A program made the position numbers and the translations under genes. A DNA stretch of 64,000 bases from a virus: IMG/VR virus record IMGVR_UViG_3300046820_002137, positions 1 to 64,000 of that record; one strand, given 5' to 3'. The notes beneath the pieces are model-generated. The model searched no databases. It was not told where the DNA came from and was given only the letters and a program-made list of their open reading frames with translations. Shown here piece by piece: positions 16,014 to 22,964 of the stretch. How positions within the stretch are numbered: position 1 is the stretch's first letter; the number at the start of each line of letters is the position of its first letter.

Positions 16014-16221
16014 AAATAAATTCAACTCCTGATATATCAATTTTAAACTGTGTTAAATCAGGACTTATATTCTTGAATTGTTTTTTTGTTTCTTCGAAAT
16101 CATTTTTTTTCAACTCGACAACTATAACTTTTCTACCATTAACAAATAGATTATCTATCGCGTCAGAAATTAACGCCATTCTTTCTATCGTCCCATAAAT
16201 AATCTCAGAATTATTTTCCAT
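15955..16221 (-). CDS. Small hypothetical protein
   Basis: 88 residues, alpha/beta, with a hydrophobic strand pattern (VIVVELKKND, VEFIFILDELL). Its ATG overlaps the preceding small gene by 37 bases. The 3' end overlaps the + strand gene ending at 16013 by 59 bases, so part of this sequence may be coding on both strands. Function unknown. Confidence 0.65.
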   Translation of the reverse strand: MENNSEIIYGTIERMALISDAIDNLFVNGRKVIVVELKKNDFEETKKQFKNISPDLTQFKIDISGVEFIFILDELLNVSEDNASGSLG

Positions 16222-16370
16222 ATAGTAATCTTTTCCTTTTTAGGAATTATTTCCTCTTTTTTTGTCTTTTTAATTTCTCGGATAAACTTAAGTTTTTCGT
16301 TTTCAATATCTCGTTTATCCTTTTCTATTTCATTTTGTAACCATTGTAGTCGGCTTGAGTTCGTCTTCAT
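16185..16370 (-). CDS. Small basic coiled-coil protein
   Basis: 61 residues. LQWLQNEIEKDKRDIENEK forms a charged coiled coil, a Lys-rich stretch follows, and the C-terminus is TIWKIILRLFMGR, which could be an amphipathic membrane-contact helix. It overlaps genes on both sides in different frames (41 and 37 bases), as is usual in this run of small genes. Function unknown. Confidence 0.68.
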   Translation of the reverse strand: MKTNSSRLQWLQNEIEKDKRDIENEKLKFIREIKKTKKEEIIPKKEKITIWKIILRLFMGR

Positions 16371-16761
16371 TGTCTTCTAATTCTAAAGTTTGTGTTGACT
16401 TAATATCAAATTTAAGATTTTTCAAATTATTTAAACTCTGTTTTTCAAAAACGTTTTTTAACTCATCAACTTTGGATTGAAATAATCTTTCTTTTTCTTC
16501 TCTTTCCAAATTGTATTTGATGATACTTTTTACATTACCTGAAACCTTTTCAACTTCTTCTTCATTAAATTCAGAAACAAATGAAAATAATTTCTCTCCC
16601 ATATTTTGAGATTCCTGTTGTAAGATTTTGTCTTCTTCAATATACTTCTTAGGTAATTTCCATGATTCAGGAAAACTAACATCAAAACTAAGATAATTTT
16701 TTAATTTCCTGACCGATTGTAAGTAAGGAAATAAACTAGAAAATTCTTTATATAGACTCAT
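16330..16761 (-). CDS. Conserved hypothetical protein
   Basis: 143 residues, helical and highly charged. Distinctive words are LQSVRKLKNYLSFDVSFPES, then WKLPKKYIEED, then IIKYNLEREEKERLFQSKVD. I recall closely similar words from other environmental large phages, suggesting a conserved T4-like accessory gene, but no function is established. It sits in a run of small co-directional genes downstream of the Hc1 gene. Confidence 0.75.
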   Translation of the reverse strand: MSLYKEFSSLFPYLQSVRKLKNYLSFDVSFPESWKLPKKYIEEDKILQQESQNMGEKLFSFVSEFNEEEVEKVSGNVKSIIKYNLEREEKERLFQSKVDELKNVFEKQSLNNLKNLKFDIKSTQTLELEDNEDELKPTTMVTK

Positions 16762-16765
16762 ATGA

Positions 16766-16951
16766 TTATCGAAATAAATAAGTTATGATGTATGAAACTG
16801 TTAACCCTAAGATAACAAGCTCCCTATCACTTTTCAAGACTCTTATGTCTGAATTTTGTGATAGGGCGCCTATTAACCTAACTGTTGCTCTTAAAACAAC
16901 TAAAACTGAAAAAATGAAAATGAAAAAAAATAAATTATCTATATTAAGCAT
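16766..16951 (-). CDS. Small membrane protein
   Basis: 61 residues from ATG 16951 (MLNIDNLFFFIFIFSV), whose ATG overlaps the end of the Hc1 gene. It has two hydrophobic segments, about residues 6-24 and 43-60, flanking a polar loop with SQNSDIRVLKSDRE. An in-frame ATG at 16984 would lie deep inside the Hc1 gene and is less likely. Probable inner-membrane protein of unknown function. Confidence 0.68.
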   Translation of the reverse strand: MLNIDNLFFFIFIFSVLVVLRATVRLIGALSQNSDIRVLKSDRELVILGLTVSYIITYLFR

Positions 16952-17126
16952 TCTCAGTTTTTTTTCTTTCTTCCAAAATTTCACCTCTCAAGGTTTGTAA
17001 CAAAGCCTTAAGTTCTTGAGCCGATTTTCTAGCTCTTGTTCCCGCACTTTTATTTCCCTTGAAGAATTTGGTCGCGTCTACTGACAACTCTTCTGTCAAT
17101 GACTTGATTTTTTCTAAAGTTTCCAT
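16944..17126 (-). CDS. Histone H1-like protein Hc1
   Basis: 60 residues. ATKFFKGNKSAGTRARKSAQ and ELKALLQTLRGEILEERKK match the short Hc1-type proteins of Bacteroidota, in which a GNKAAGTRxRK core follows an acidic helix. These proteins bind DNA non-specifically and compact it. In a phage, the protein could organise phage DNA or compact the host nucleoid; which is not decidable here. A TAAATTTG element at 17142-17149 lies 15 nt upstream of the ATG and resembles a host -7 element. Confidence 0.82.
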   Translation of the reverse strand: METLEKIKSLTEELSVDATKFFKGNKSAGTRARKSAQELKALLQTLRGEILEERKKTENA

Positions 17127-17204
17127 CGTAAATATTTTTTACAAATTTATTATTAATTAATATTAATTTTTCCTTCTTGGTAGTAAAGAGAAAAACAATT
17201 TTTT

Positions 17205-17672
17205 TTATTTATTCATATTTTTATCTAAATTTTTATAGACTGAACTTATCATATCTAAATCTGACTTAGTGAATGGTGTTTTTAGGTCAAAAAGGTCAAT
17301 AAAGAATTCAGTTACCGAATCTCTTACCTTTTTATTTTCTTGTTTGTAGAATATTTCTTCAAAAAAAGAAAAAAAATAATCAAAGTGTTCTCCTTTTTTA
17401 TTGAACTTTATTTTTTCTTTTTGAAAATTGTCAACCACTTTATTCCAACACCAAACAAAGTGGTTCACTTTATCCTCCTCAGACATGTTAACTTTTGTTT
17501 CACTAGGTGAATCCGATTCTCCCAAGTAAGTCTCAATAATTAATTCATTTAGTGATTGACAAAAATCTGAAAATAGTTCCAATTTTTCAGGTACTATATT
17601 ATTACTCTTAAACCACAAATCAACTTCTTCAGGTTTAACCTGTTTTGTAACGTAATTAAAAAAATTATCCAT
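17205..17672 (-). CDS. Hypothetical protein
   Basis: 155 residues, acidic and rich in Phe and Trp (NHFVWCWNKVVDNF, FDYFFSFFEEIFYK), all-helical by pattern. No domain is recognised. The start codon lies inside a perfect palindrome with 13-bp arms, so translation or transcription may be controlled there. It is followed by a 78-base gap with a T-rich stretch and no clear hairpin. Confidence 0.75.
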   Translation of the reverse strand: MDNFFNYVTKQVKPEEVDLWFKSNNIVPEKLELFSDFCQSLNELIIETYLGESDSPSETKVNMSEEDKVNHFVWCWNKVVDNFQKEKIKFNKKGEHFDYFFSFFEEIFYKQENKKVRDSVTEFFIDLFDLKTPFTKSDLDMISSVYKNLDKNMNK

Positions 17673-17691
17673 AAGAAATTCTTATGGATAA
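17665..17691. promoter_or_regulatory. Palindrome spanning a start codon
   Basis: The arms TTATCCATAAGAA and TTCTTATGGATAA around a single central base are perfectly complementary. The ATG at 17672-17670 of the downstream gene falls in one arm. It could be an operator or an mRNA hairpin that hides the start codon. Confidence 0.5.
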
Positions 17692-17719
17692 AATATAGTT
17701 AAGATATTTTAGATGTATA

Positions 17720-19033
17720 TTATTGAGTCTTTTGATTGTAACCAATTAAATTTTTCATTCTTTCGAATTCTTCATTAATTTTTTGATTTTTCTTTTCATC
17801 GGTAGACTCTAGTTTCATCAAAATTTTGTTAGCCTTTTCACCGTCTTGTGTGTCTTGGACAATTGGTTGTGGTGACTTATTATAAGCCTTTCTTTTAACT
17901 TTAGCTAACATATTATCTTTTCTTATTTTGTTTCTTTTTTTGTTAACTTCAGATTTACCGGTATTTGCCCATTTAGGATTATTTCCGGTTCTTGAAGAAC
18001 CCTCAATATTATCATTAATCCAATCTTCATTAGGGTGAATCTCATCATAATCAATATTCTCTAAAGCGGCCGCAGTAAAGTTGTCAATATAATCTTTAAC
18101 CGCATCTGATGGTTGATAAGACTTTTTATCCATCTTAGCTAATTCTCCATTTCCTTTTGGAAATATTTCAGGATTCATGTCGTAATTACCTTTAGAGCCA
18201 TCTTTCAAATAATCCTTCATTTTTTTAACCACAGACTGTAAATATTCTTTATTTTCTTTACCTGATGCTGTGTGAGCCTTTTGATAAACATTAAGACCTT
18301 TAGTTTTACCCATTGATTTTAATTTCTTTTCTTCTTGTAAAACAATATTTTCAATGAACTCAATCATTTCACTCTCAGTCATTTGAATAGACTCTCTTAC
18401 ATTAAACTTTTTACCCCCAACTTCAAATGTTTCATCACCATCTTTTTTTGCTTTAGCTAAAGCACCTGTAAAAGCATTTCCTTCTTCAACTTCTTCATCG
18501 GTTTCTTTTTTCATACTTCTTAGTTTTTTGAAGTCAGCTCCTGTTATTTTACCTTTAGGTTCTGCAACATCTATTCTAGATTGTCTTCCATGTAACTTTT
18601 CACTCACTTCACCGCCCATAAATCTTGCTTCATGATATTTACAAGCGGCATCATTATATTCATCACTACTTGTATCACAGAATTTGTTAATCATACCAGC
18701 AGGGTCTGAGTTAAAATTCTCTTCCTCTGCAACGTAATCAAATTCATCAGTTTCATTCATAGAACCAGATGAACACTGTTCACAAATTCCTTCTCTCATT
18801 TCTCCACCGCATTGTTCACAAACAGTACCATCCTCTTCGTAGAATTCTTCATTCATTCGATATCCACATTCAGTACATTCCCCCTCCATTAATGAAGACG
18901 AACCACATTGTTCACAAACTGTGTTATCACTTTCGGTTAATTTTGTAACCAATTCATCCGCTCTTTCTTCGATAGTTTCGTTTATAATTTTTCTTACTAA
19001 CGAATCGATATACTTATTTAATGACTTTTTCAT
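17720..19033 (-). CDS. Zinc-ribbon late protein, possibly head-associated
   Basis: 437 residues. The N-terminal helix MKKSLNKYIDSLVRKIINE ends in I17-N18-E19, a possible prohead-protease site. Residues about 35-95 carry repeated Cys pairs (CEQCGSSS, CTECGY, CEQCGGEMREGICEQC), probably two zinc ribbons. Lys/Glu-rich segments follow, including FNVRESIQMTESEMIEFIE, and the protein ends with NEEFERMKNLIGYNQ, words that recur in head-region proteins of large environmental phages. A late-type box lies 15 nt upstream. A scaffold, core or co-packaged protein is inferred. Confidence 0.72.
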   Translation of the reverse strand: MKKSLNKYIDSLVRKIINETIEERADELVTKLTESDNTVCEQCGSSSLMEGECTECGYRMNEEFYEEDGTVCEQCGGEMREGICEQCSSGSMNETDEFDYVAEEENFNSDPAGMINKFCDTSSDEYNDAACKYHEARFMGGEVSEKLHGRQSRIDVAEPKGKITGADFKKLRSMKKETDEEVEEGNAFTGALAKAKKDGDETFEVGGKKFNVRESIQMTESEMIEFIENIVLQEEKKLKSMGKTKGLNVYQKAHTASGKENKEYLQSVVKKMKDYLKDGSKGNYDMNPEIFPKGNGELAKMDKKSYQPSDAVKDYIDNFTAAALENIDYDEIHPNEDWINDNIEGSSRTGNNPKWANTGKSEVNKKRNKIRKDNMLAKVKRKAYNKSPQPIVQDTQDGEKANKILMKLESTDEKKNQKINEEFERMKNLIGYNQKTQ

Positions 19034-19048
19034 GCGATTTTTTTATTA

Positions 19049-19056
19049 ATAAATAT
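19049..19056 (-). promoter_or_regulatory. Candidate late promoter box ATATTTAT
   Basis: The sense strand reads GATATTTATTAATAAA, 15 nt upstream of the ATG at 19033. It is identical over GATATTTATTAA to the box at 12025. Confidence 0.58.
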
Positions 19057-19068
19057 CTAATTTTTACG

Positions 19069-20004
19069 TTATAGTTTATCTTTTATCAAATTATATTCAT
19101 ATTCTATAATGTTCTTAACAACCTGTTCACTAACATTATATTTTTTACTAACTTCTTTAATTACTCTATCAAGAGTTTTATTTTCAAATATATTTAAGGC
19201 CTTGATATCCCCTTGGTTACAATAAGGAAACTTTTTACATTTCTTTTTTACTTGTACAAACTTTCCTCCGGGTATCTGTGTTTTTTTGTATGACCTTCCT
19301 GAACCTCGTTCATGATTACCTTTCATATTAACATCCTCAAAACCTGGAGCGTCATATGCTCCAGCTGAAGATGCTCCTGTTGCCTCAGTTGCTTCAACTT
19401 TTTTAGGTGTCTCTTTAAAACTTTTCTTAACAAAATCACTATTAGGATTAAATCCTACGGGCCCTACAAAAGCACCAGCAGAACCTGAACCTGTCGATTC
19501 CTTACTTTCAATTTTTTCTAATTTGTCGTAATATTTTGGGTCTTCAAATAAATGGTCCATTGATATTTCTTTGGCTCTTTCTTTGTCATCCGTATGTTCC
19601 ATTTCAACTTTAATACCTTTGTTAAGTTGTTTTTTTAACATACTTTCAACTTCTGATTTTTTTCTACCACCCTTTGAATATTTACCGACTAAATCATTAA
19701 AGGTTTTTTTGTCGGCCTTTCCCCCTTTTAACTTTTCTTCGTTAGTCTCTTTCTTTTTTCTACCTTGGCAATGGGCCTTTTGACTAAATCCTTTTGGGTT
19801 ACTACAATCTATACTTTTCTTATATTTTTCAGACCATTTTTCTTCAATTTCTTCATTAGATTCTATCTTTTTAGTTAGATTATTAATCTCCTTAAACCCT
19901 TCTCCAGCATCTGTACTCATTATATTAGAGTTGGTCATTATTTTTTTAGAAATCTCGTCCTTCAGTTGGGTGAGCATATTTTCTTTTAGTCTATCTTTAC
20001 CCAT
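19069..20004 (-). CDS. DUF5661-like protein, possibly head-associated
   Basis: 311 residues, very Lys-rich. A central segment, NKGIKVEMEHTDDKERAKEI followed by SMDHLFEDPKYY, resembles the DUF5661 family. An earlier SIDCSNPKGFSQKAHCQGRK is a recurrent phage word with two cysteines. The linker contains two Ser/Gly/Ala repeats (STGSGSAGAFVGP and ATGASSAGAYDAP), and a Cys pair CKKFPYC lies near the end. It follows the spanin-like gene by one base. Function unknown; such modules are often found near phage head genes. Confidence 0.68.
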   Translation of the reverse strand: MGKDRLKENMLTQLKDEISKKIMTNSNIMSTDAGEGFKEINNLTKKIESNEEIEEKWSEKYKKSIDCSNPKGFSQKAHCQGRKKKETNEEKLKGGKADKKTFNDLVGKYSKGGRKKSEVESMLKKQLNKGIKVEMEHTDDKERAKEISMDHLFEDPKYYDKLEKIESKESTGSGSAGAFVGPVGFNPNSDFVKKSFKETPKKVEATEATGASSAGAYDAPGFEDVNMKGNHERGSGRSYKKTQIPGGKFVQVKKKCKKFPYCNQGDIKALNIFENKTLDRVIKEVSKKYNVSEQVVKNIIEYEYNLIKDKL

Positions 20005-20005
20005 T

Positions 20006-20410
20006 TTAAATAACTAATAATAGTAGTACAAGGAATACACCTCCTGCGATAGTACCTCGTTTATACCACTTGAATTGTTTATTCTTAGAATCCAATTGAC
20101 TTTGTAGTTTAGTATTTGCTTTACCGTACTCAACAATTTGTCCATCTTTTTCTTTTATTATGAACTGATACGTTGAATCTTTTTTCTCCAAATAAGTTAT
20201 CATGGTATCTTTCAAAGATTCCCTTTCTTCTAACTTTCCTATTTTGATGTAGGCTTGAGTTAGTTCATCTTTACAACCATCATATTTAATTAAATCCTTA
20301 ATAATCAGTCTAGCTGTCTGAGTACTAATTTCTAGTTGAGTTGTATCTTTTTGAGAAAAACTTTTTAAGCTCAGAATGAGTATACTTATCAACATTAATA
20401 ACCTTACCAT
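20006..20410 (-). CDS. Spanin-like protein with two hydrophobic ends
   Basis: 134 residues. The N-terminus MVRLLMLISILILSLKSFSQ looks like a signal peptide without a lipobox cysteine. A periplasmic-type coiled coil follows, and a C-terminal hydrophobic helix (GTIAGGVFLVLLLLVI) is preceded by KWYKR. Its first 86 bases lie inside the 3' end of the upstream coiled-coil membrane gene in another frame, recalling nested Rz/Rz1 spanin pairs, though the topology differs from a classical Rz1 lipoprotein. Location after the amidase supports a lysis role; this is inferred. Confidence 0.6.
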   Translation of the reverse strand: MVRLLMLISILILSLKSFSQKDTTQLEISTQTARLIIKDLIKYDGCKDELTQAYIKIGKLEERESLKDTMITYLEKKDSTYQFIIKEKDGQIVEYGKANTKLQSQLDSKNKQFKWYKRGTIAGGVFLVLLLLVI

Positions 20411-20672
20411 TTGTTTGAAGTTTAATATCGTTTATAGTTTGGTCTACCGCCAAAATTTCGTTAGTTACATTATTTATGTCCGCATCTAATTTCAATAGTT
20501 TCTCATCAATCATAGAATTAACCGCAGTTGCGGAATCGATGGATATTTGTAAACTATCTATTTTATCATAGTGTGATTGAACATCAGTTTTAATCCCATT
20601 GGTCAGGAAAACTGAGTACCCTACCATTATCACTATGACAAATAACAATACCGTTTTTAAAATTTCGTTCAT
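20325..20672 (-). CDS. Putative inner-membrane spanin-like protein
   Basis: 115 residues. One N-terminal membrane span (LKTVLLFVIVIMVGYSVFL) is followed by an extracytoplasmic coiled coil, the layout of an Rz-type i-spanin. Its ATG overlaps the previous gene by 4 bases, and the next gene begins 86 bases before its end in another frame. I-spanins disrupt the outer membrane together with an o-spanin at lysis. There is no sequence motif that proves this role. Confidence 0.6.
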   Translation of the reverse strand: MNEILKTVLLFVIVIMVGYSVFLTNGIKTDVQSHYDKIDSLQISIDSATAVNSMIDEKLLKLDADINNVTNEILAVDQTINDIKLQTNGKVINVDKYTHSELKKFFSKRYNSTRN

Positions 20673-21277
20673 TTTTCTACCTTATTTGTTTTTTTACGTG
20701 AAGCCAAAACTTTAGCCCATTTTGACTTAAACTTATCATAATAAGTTTTTAACTTATTAATCATTTCTACAAAATTTTCATCAGCCTTAATCATATCACC
20801 GTTGATGTACATTCCTCCATCCTCACCAATAGAAAAGAAAAATTCAATATCAAAATCGATAATTTTTCCTGACCATTCAACATTATTTGGATATACATTT
20901 AGTTTATTGAAGTCAACTAAATCTGATACCTCGTTAACAAACTCATCCATTGTTTCTTGGAATGCAATTTTATCATCGGTTGTCAATTCCAAATCTGAAG
21001 AATCTTTACCGTGTAGGACCATAATACCACCTGAGATTCTATATCCCTGACTTTTATCTCTATCGGGTTCAGTATCATCTTCGATTTTATCCTCAACAGA
21101 TTTAGCAATATTCATTTTTTTGGTTATATTGTCTGAAGCCAAATCGGAACCTTGTTCTGTTATGATACCATATCTATTCTTAATTTCACTTATCTGTTCA
21201 TTAATAGTATTATTCGAGAGCATATTTCTCGAAGCCTTTAACAACTTCTTAATTTCATCATGTGAATTGTTCATCAT
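20669..21277 (-). CDS. Conserved phage protein with tandem [IL]-x-E-Q sites
   Basis: 202 residues (201 from the second Met). The N-terminal 40 residues contain two [IL]-x-E-Q sequences (TINEQ and IITEQ). The core is YRISGGIMVLHGKDSSDLEL, then DKIAFQETMDEFVNEVSDLV, then NVYPNNVEWSGKIIDFDIEF, then DEFF-like acidic and IGEDGGMYINGDMIK segments, and the tail is basic (KSKWAKVLASRKK). I recall this core as well conserved among marine T4-like phages. The two sites suggest head targeting. It overlaps the amidase end by 20 bases. Confidence 0.75.
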   Translation of the reverse strand: MMNNSHDEIKKLLKASRNMLSNNTINEQISEIKNRYGIITEQGSDLASDNITKKMNIAKSVEDKIEDDTEPDRDKSQGYRISGGIMVLHGKDSSDLELTTDDKIAFQETMDEFVNEVSDLVDFNKLNVYPNNVEWSGKIIDFDIEFFFSIGEDGGMYINGDMIKADENFVEMINKLKTYYDKFKSKWAKVLASRKKTNKVEK

Positions 21278-21863
21278 TCAAATATTTTAAAAATGTTTCG
21301 AAATTAAAGGCCGGACTCAAATCAGTATATATACTATCAAAGTTACTTTTTGAGGTTATACCTTTAAACTTCTCAACTCCATTTATACGTGTGTTATGTT
21401 CAACAACCTCACTTGGTATACCTGTCTCATCTAAAATTTTCTTACACAATTTAGCCGTGTATTCTATTTGTGTTTCGGTATAAGGTTGCCAAAAAAAATA
21501 GTCTCTCCATTTTTTTTCATAAGCATCACCCTTATAAATATCTCCAATCCAGTTAACATATTGATTATTTAACGGTTCTTTTTCTAACCATCCCAAATTT
21601 TCCAATGAAATAATTATGGAATTTCTGTTTATGTTTTCTTCTGAAAATATTTTAGAGTGAGATTCGTTTTCTAAAAGTTGTAATATCTTTCCATCTCGAC
21701 TAATAACATAGTTAGGTATTTTTTTATACCCACCGTTAAATCTATACTTCAAACTAAGGAGATATTCCTCAATATTTCTTGAGGTGTGTTGTAATATAAT
21801 TTGTTGTTTTTTCTTCTGTTTACCTGTCGGCTTGAAATCACCGTACTTGACAACATCCATCAT
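21258..21863 (-). CDS. N-acetylmuramoyl-L-alanine amidase (endolysin)
   Basis: 201 residues resembling the amidase_2/PGRP fold. IILQHTSRNIEEYLLSLKYR carries the first zinc-ligand histidine. NYVISRDGKILQLLE and NRNSIIISLENLGWL are the typical core strands, and SEVVEHNTRINGVEKFKGI carries the second histidine. The usual third ligand (Asp or Cys in a DPG-type word) is not obvious. The enzyme cleaves the amide bond between MurNAc and the peptide stem. With no signal peptide it needs a holin. A palindrome sits just upstream of its ATG. Confidence 0.75.
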   Translation of the reverse strand: MMDVVKYGDFKPTGKQKKKQQIILQHTSRNIEEYLLSLKYRFNGGYKKIPNYVISRDGKILQLLENESHSKIFSEENINRNSIIISLENLGWLEKEPLNNQYVNWIGDIYKGDAYEKKWRDYFFWQPYTETQIEYTAKLCKKILDETGIPSEVVEHNTRINGVEKFKGITSKSNFDSIYTDLSPAFNFETFLKYLNDEQFT

Positions 21864-21868
21864 AATAT

Positions 21869-21883
21869 ATCACAATTTGTGAT
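21869..21883. promoter_or_regulatory. Palindrome in the gap before the endolysin
   Basis: ATCACAATTTGTGAT has 7-bp arms around one central base. It fills the 20-base gap between the membrane-protein stop (21884) and the amidase ATG (21863), exactly where a ribosome would bind. Confidence 0.35.
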
Positions 21884-22606
21884 TTATTTTCTATAGGTTA
21901 ATCTTTTTACCTGAGAATCAGTTTCAGTAGGTTCTTCTATAATTTCTTCTGTTTTGGTTTCTACTGGAACTTCCACTATTTTTTCAACCTCAATTATTTT
22001 TTCTACAATAACTTCTTTTTCAATTGGGACCTCTACAATCTTTTCAACGGGAACTTCAACAATTTTTTCCACTATAACCTCTTTTTCAACCGGTATTTGG
22101 ACAATTTTTTCCACTATAACCTCATTTTCTGTCACTTTTTTTCCACTATCGTACTTTGTAAAGAAGTGTAAAGATGTTAACGATATAATAGGAAGTAACC
22201 CCCCTTCTAAAAAAGCTAACCATCTTTTCAGTGAAATAACATCATTTACATCAGAGCCAAGTGATTCCCAAAGTGGTGAAGTCAATTCTACCCATGATTT
22301 GAATAGTTCACTGTTTGCATCGATTTCTTTATATGAGTAAAATATATTACCAATCATTTGTATTAAGGTAACCAACCCAAACATAAACCAAACTCCTCCC
22401 TTGATTTTATTGGTTGCCGCGACAAGAGCTGTCATCGCACCTACCTCAATTGCGATTGAAAGATAAATCGCCCAATTAATCGGGTTGGCTATATCATACC
22501 ATGAAACTACGTGGGAGATTGATATTCCCGCAACCAATATAATTGGTACTAGGAACATTGTTCTATTTGGATTATCCTTAATCCATTGTATAGACTTATT
22601 TATCAT
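21884..22606 (-). CDS. Polytopic membrane protein with VEK repeats (holin candidate)
   Basis: 240 residues. Four hydrophobic segments lie at about residues 16-36, 43-64, 70-90 and 128-148. The C-terminal 80 residues are a striking repeat of VEK, IVE, VPVEK and KEVIVEK words, charged and heptad-like. Similar VEK words occur in the coiled-coil protein at 27287-27784. Its place directly upstream of the amidase makes a holin possible, but the long repeat tail is atypical. Its ATG overlaps the previous stop (TAATG). Confidence 0.65.
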   Translation of the reverse strand: MINKSIQWIKDNPNRTMFLVPIILVAGISISHVVSWYDIANPINWAIYLSIAIEVGAMTALVAATNKIKGGVWFMFGLVTLIQMIGNIFYSYKEIDANSELFKSWVELTSPLWESLGSDVNDVISLKRWLAFLEGGLLPIISLTSLHFFTKYDSGKKVTENEVIVEKIVQIPVEKEVIVEKIVEVPVEKIVEVPIEKEVIVEKIIEVEKIVEVPVETKTEEIIEEPTETDSQVKRLTYRK

Positions 22607-22899
22607 TACTGGGCTCTTAAACTGTCGATTATCTCTCCAATTTTACCCTGTCTATTAACGTCCATAATATCTCTGTCGGTTGATTGAATCATTCTTCTTT
22701 CGGTTTCAAGTCCTTCGATTCTGATTTCTTTTCTCAACTCAATGGCCAAAGAATCTATTTTTGCGTTGTTTAATTGTACTTGTGTTTTAACTTTATCTAC
22801 TCGAGAGTTAGTAGAACAAGTTTTCATAAAAATAATAAGAACTAATAGGGTCATTAATCTAACACCCCATACGTCCAAAATGTTTAAAAAATTTTTCAT
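22606..22899 (-). CDS. Single-span membrane coiled-coil protein
   Basis: 97 residues. One span near the N-terminus (VRLMTLLVLIIFMKTCS) is followed by a soluble coiled coil with NAKIDSLAIELRKEIRIEGL. The cysteine after the span could be a lipid or disulfide site. The layout is again spanin-like. It heads the lysis-like operon; a variant of the ATATTTAT box lies in the loop of the terminator upstream. Confidence 0.65.
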   Translation of the reverse strand: MKNFLNILDVWGVRLMTLLVLIIFMKTCSTNSRVDKVKTQVQLNNAKIDSLAIELRKEIRIEGLETERRMIQSTDRDIMDVNRQGKIGEIIDSLRAQ

Positions 22900-22923
22900 A
22901 TCAAATTAGTTTTTAAATAAAAT

Positions 22924-22959
22924 AAAAAACCTTCTACCATAATAAATAGAAGGTTTTTT
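22924..22959 (-). terminator. Terminator of the sigma-factor unit, loop holds a promoter-like box
   Basis: A perfect 13-bp stem (AAAAAACCTTCTA with TAGAAGGTTTTTT) encloses a 10-nt loop. It lies 5 bases after the sigma-factor stop. The - strand sequence across the loop edge reads CTATTTATTATGG (box 22942-22949), one base off ATATTTAT, placed 42 nt before the next ATG. Confidence 0.85.
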
Positions 22960-22964
22960 GTTTT

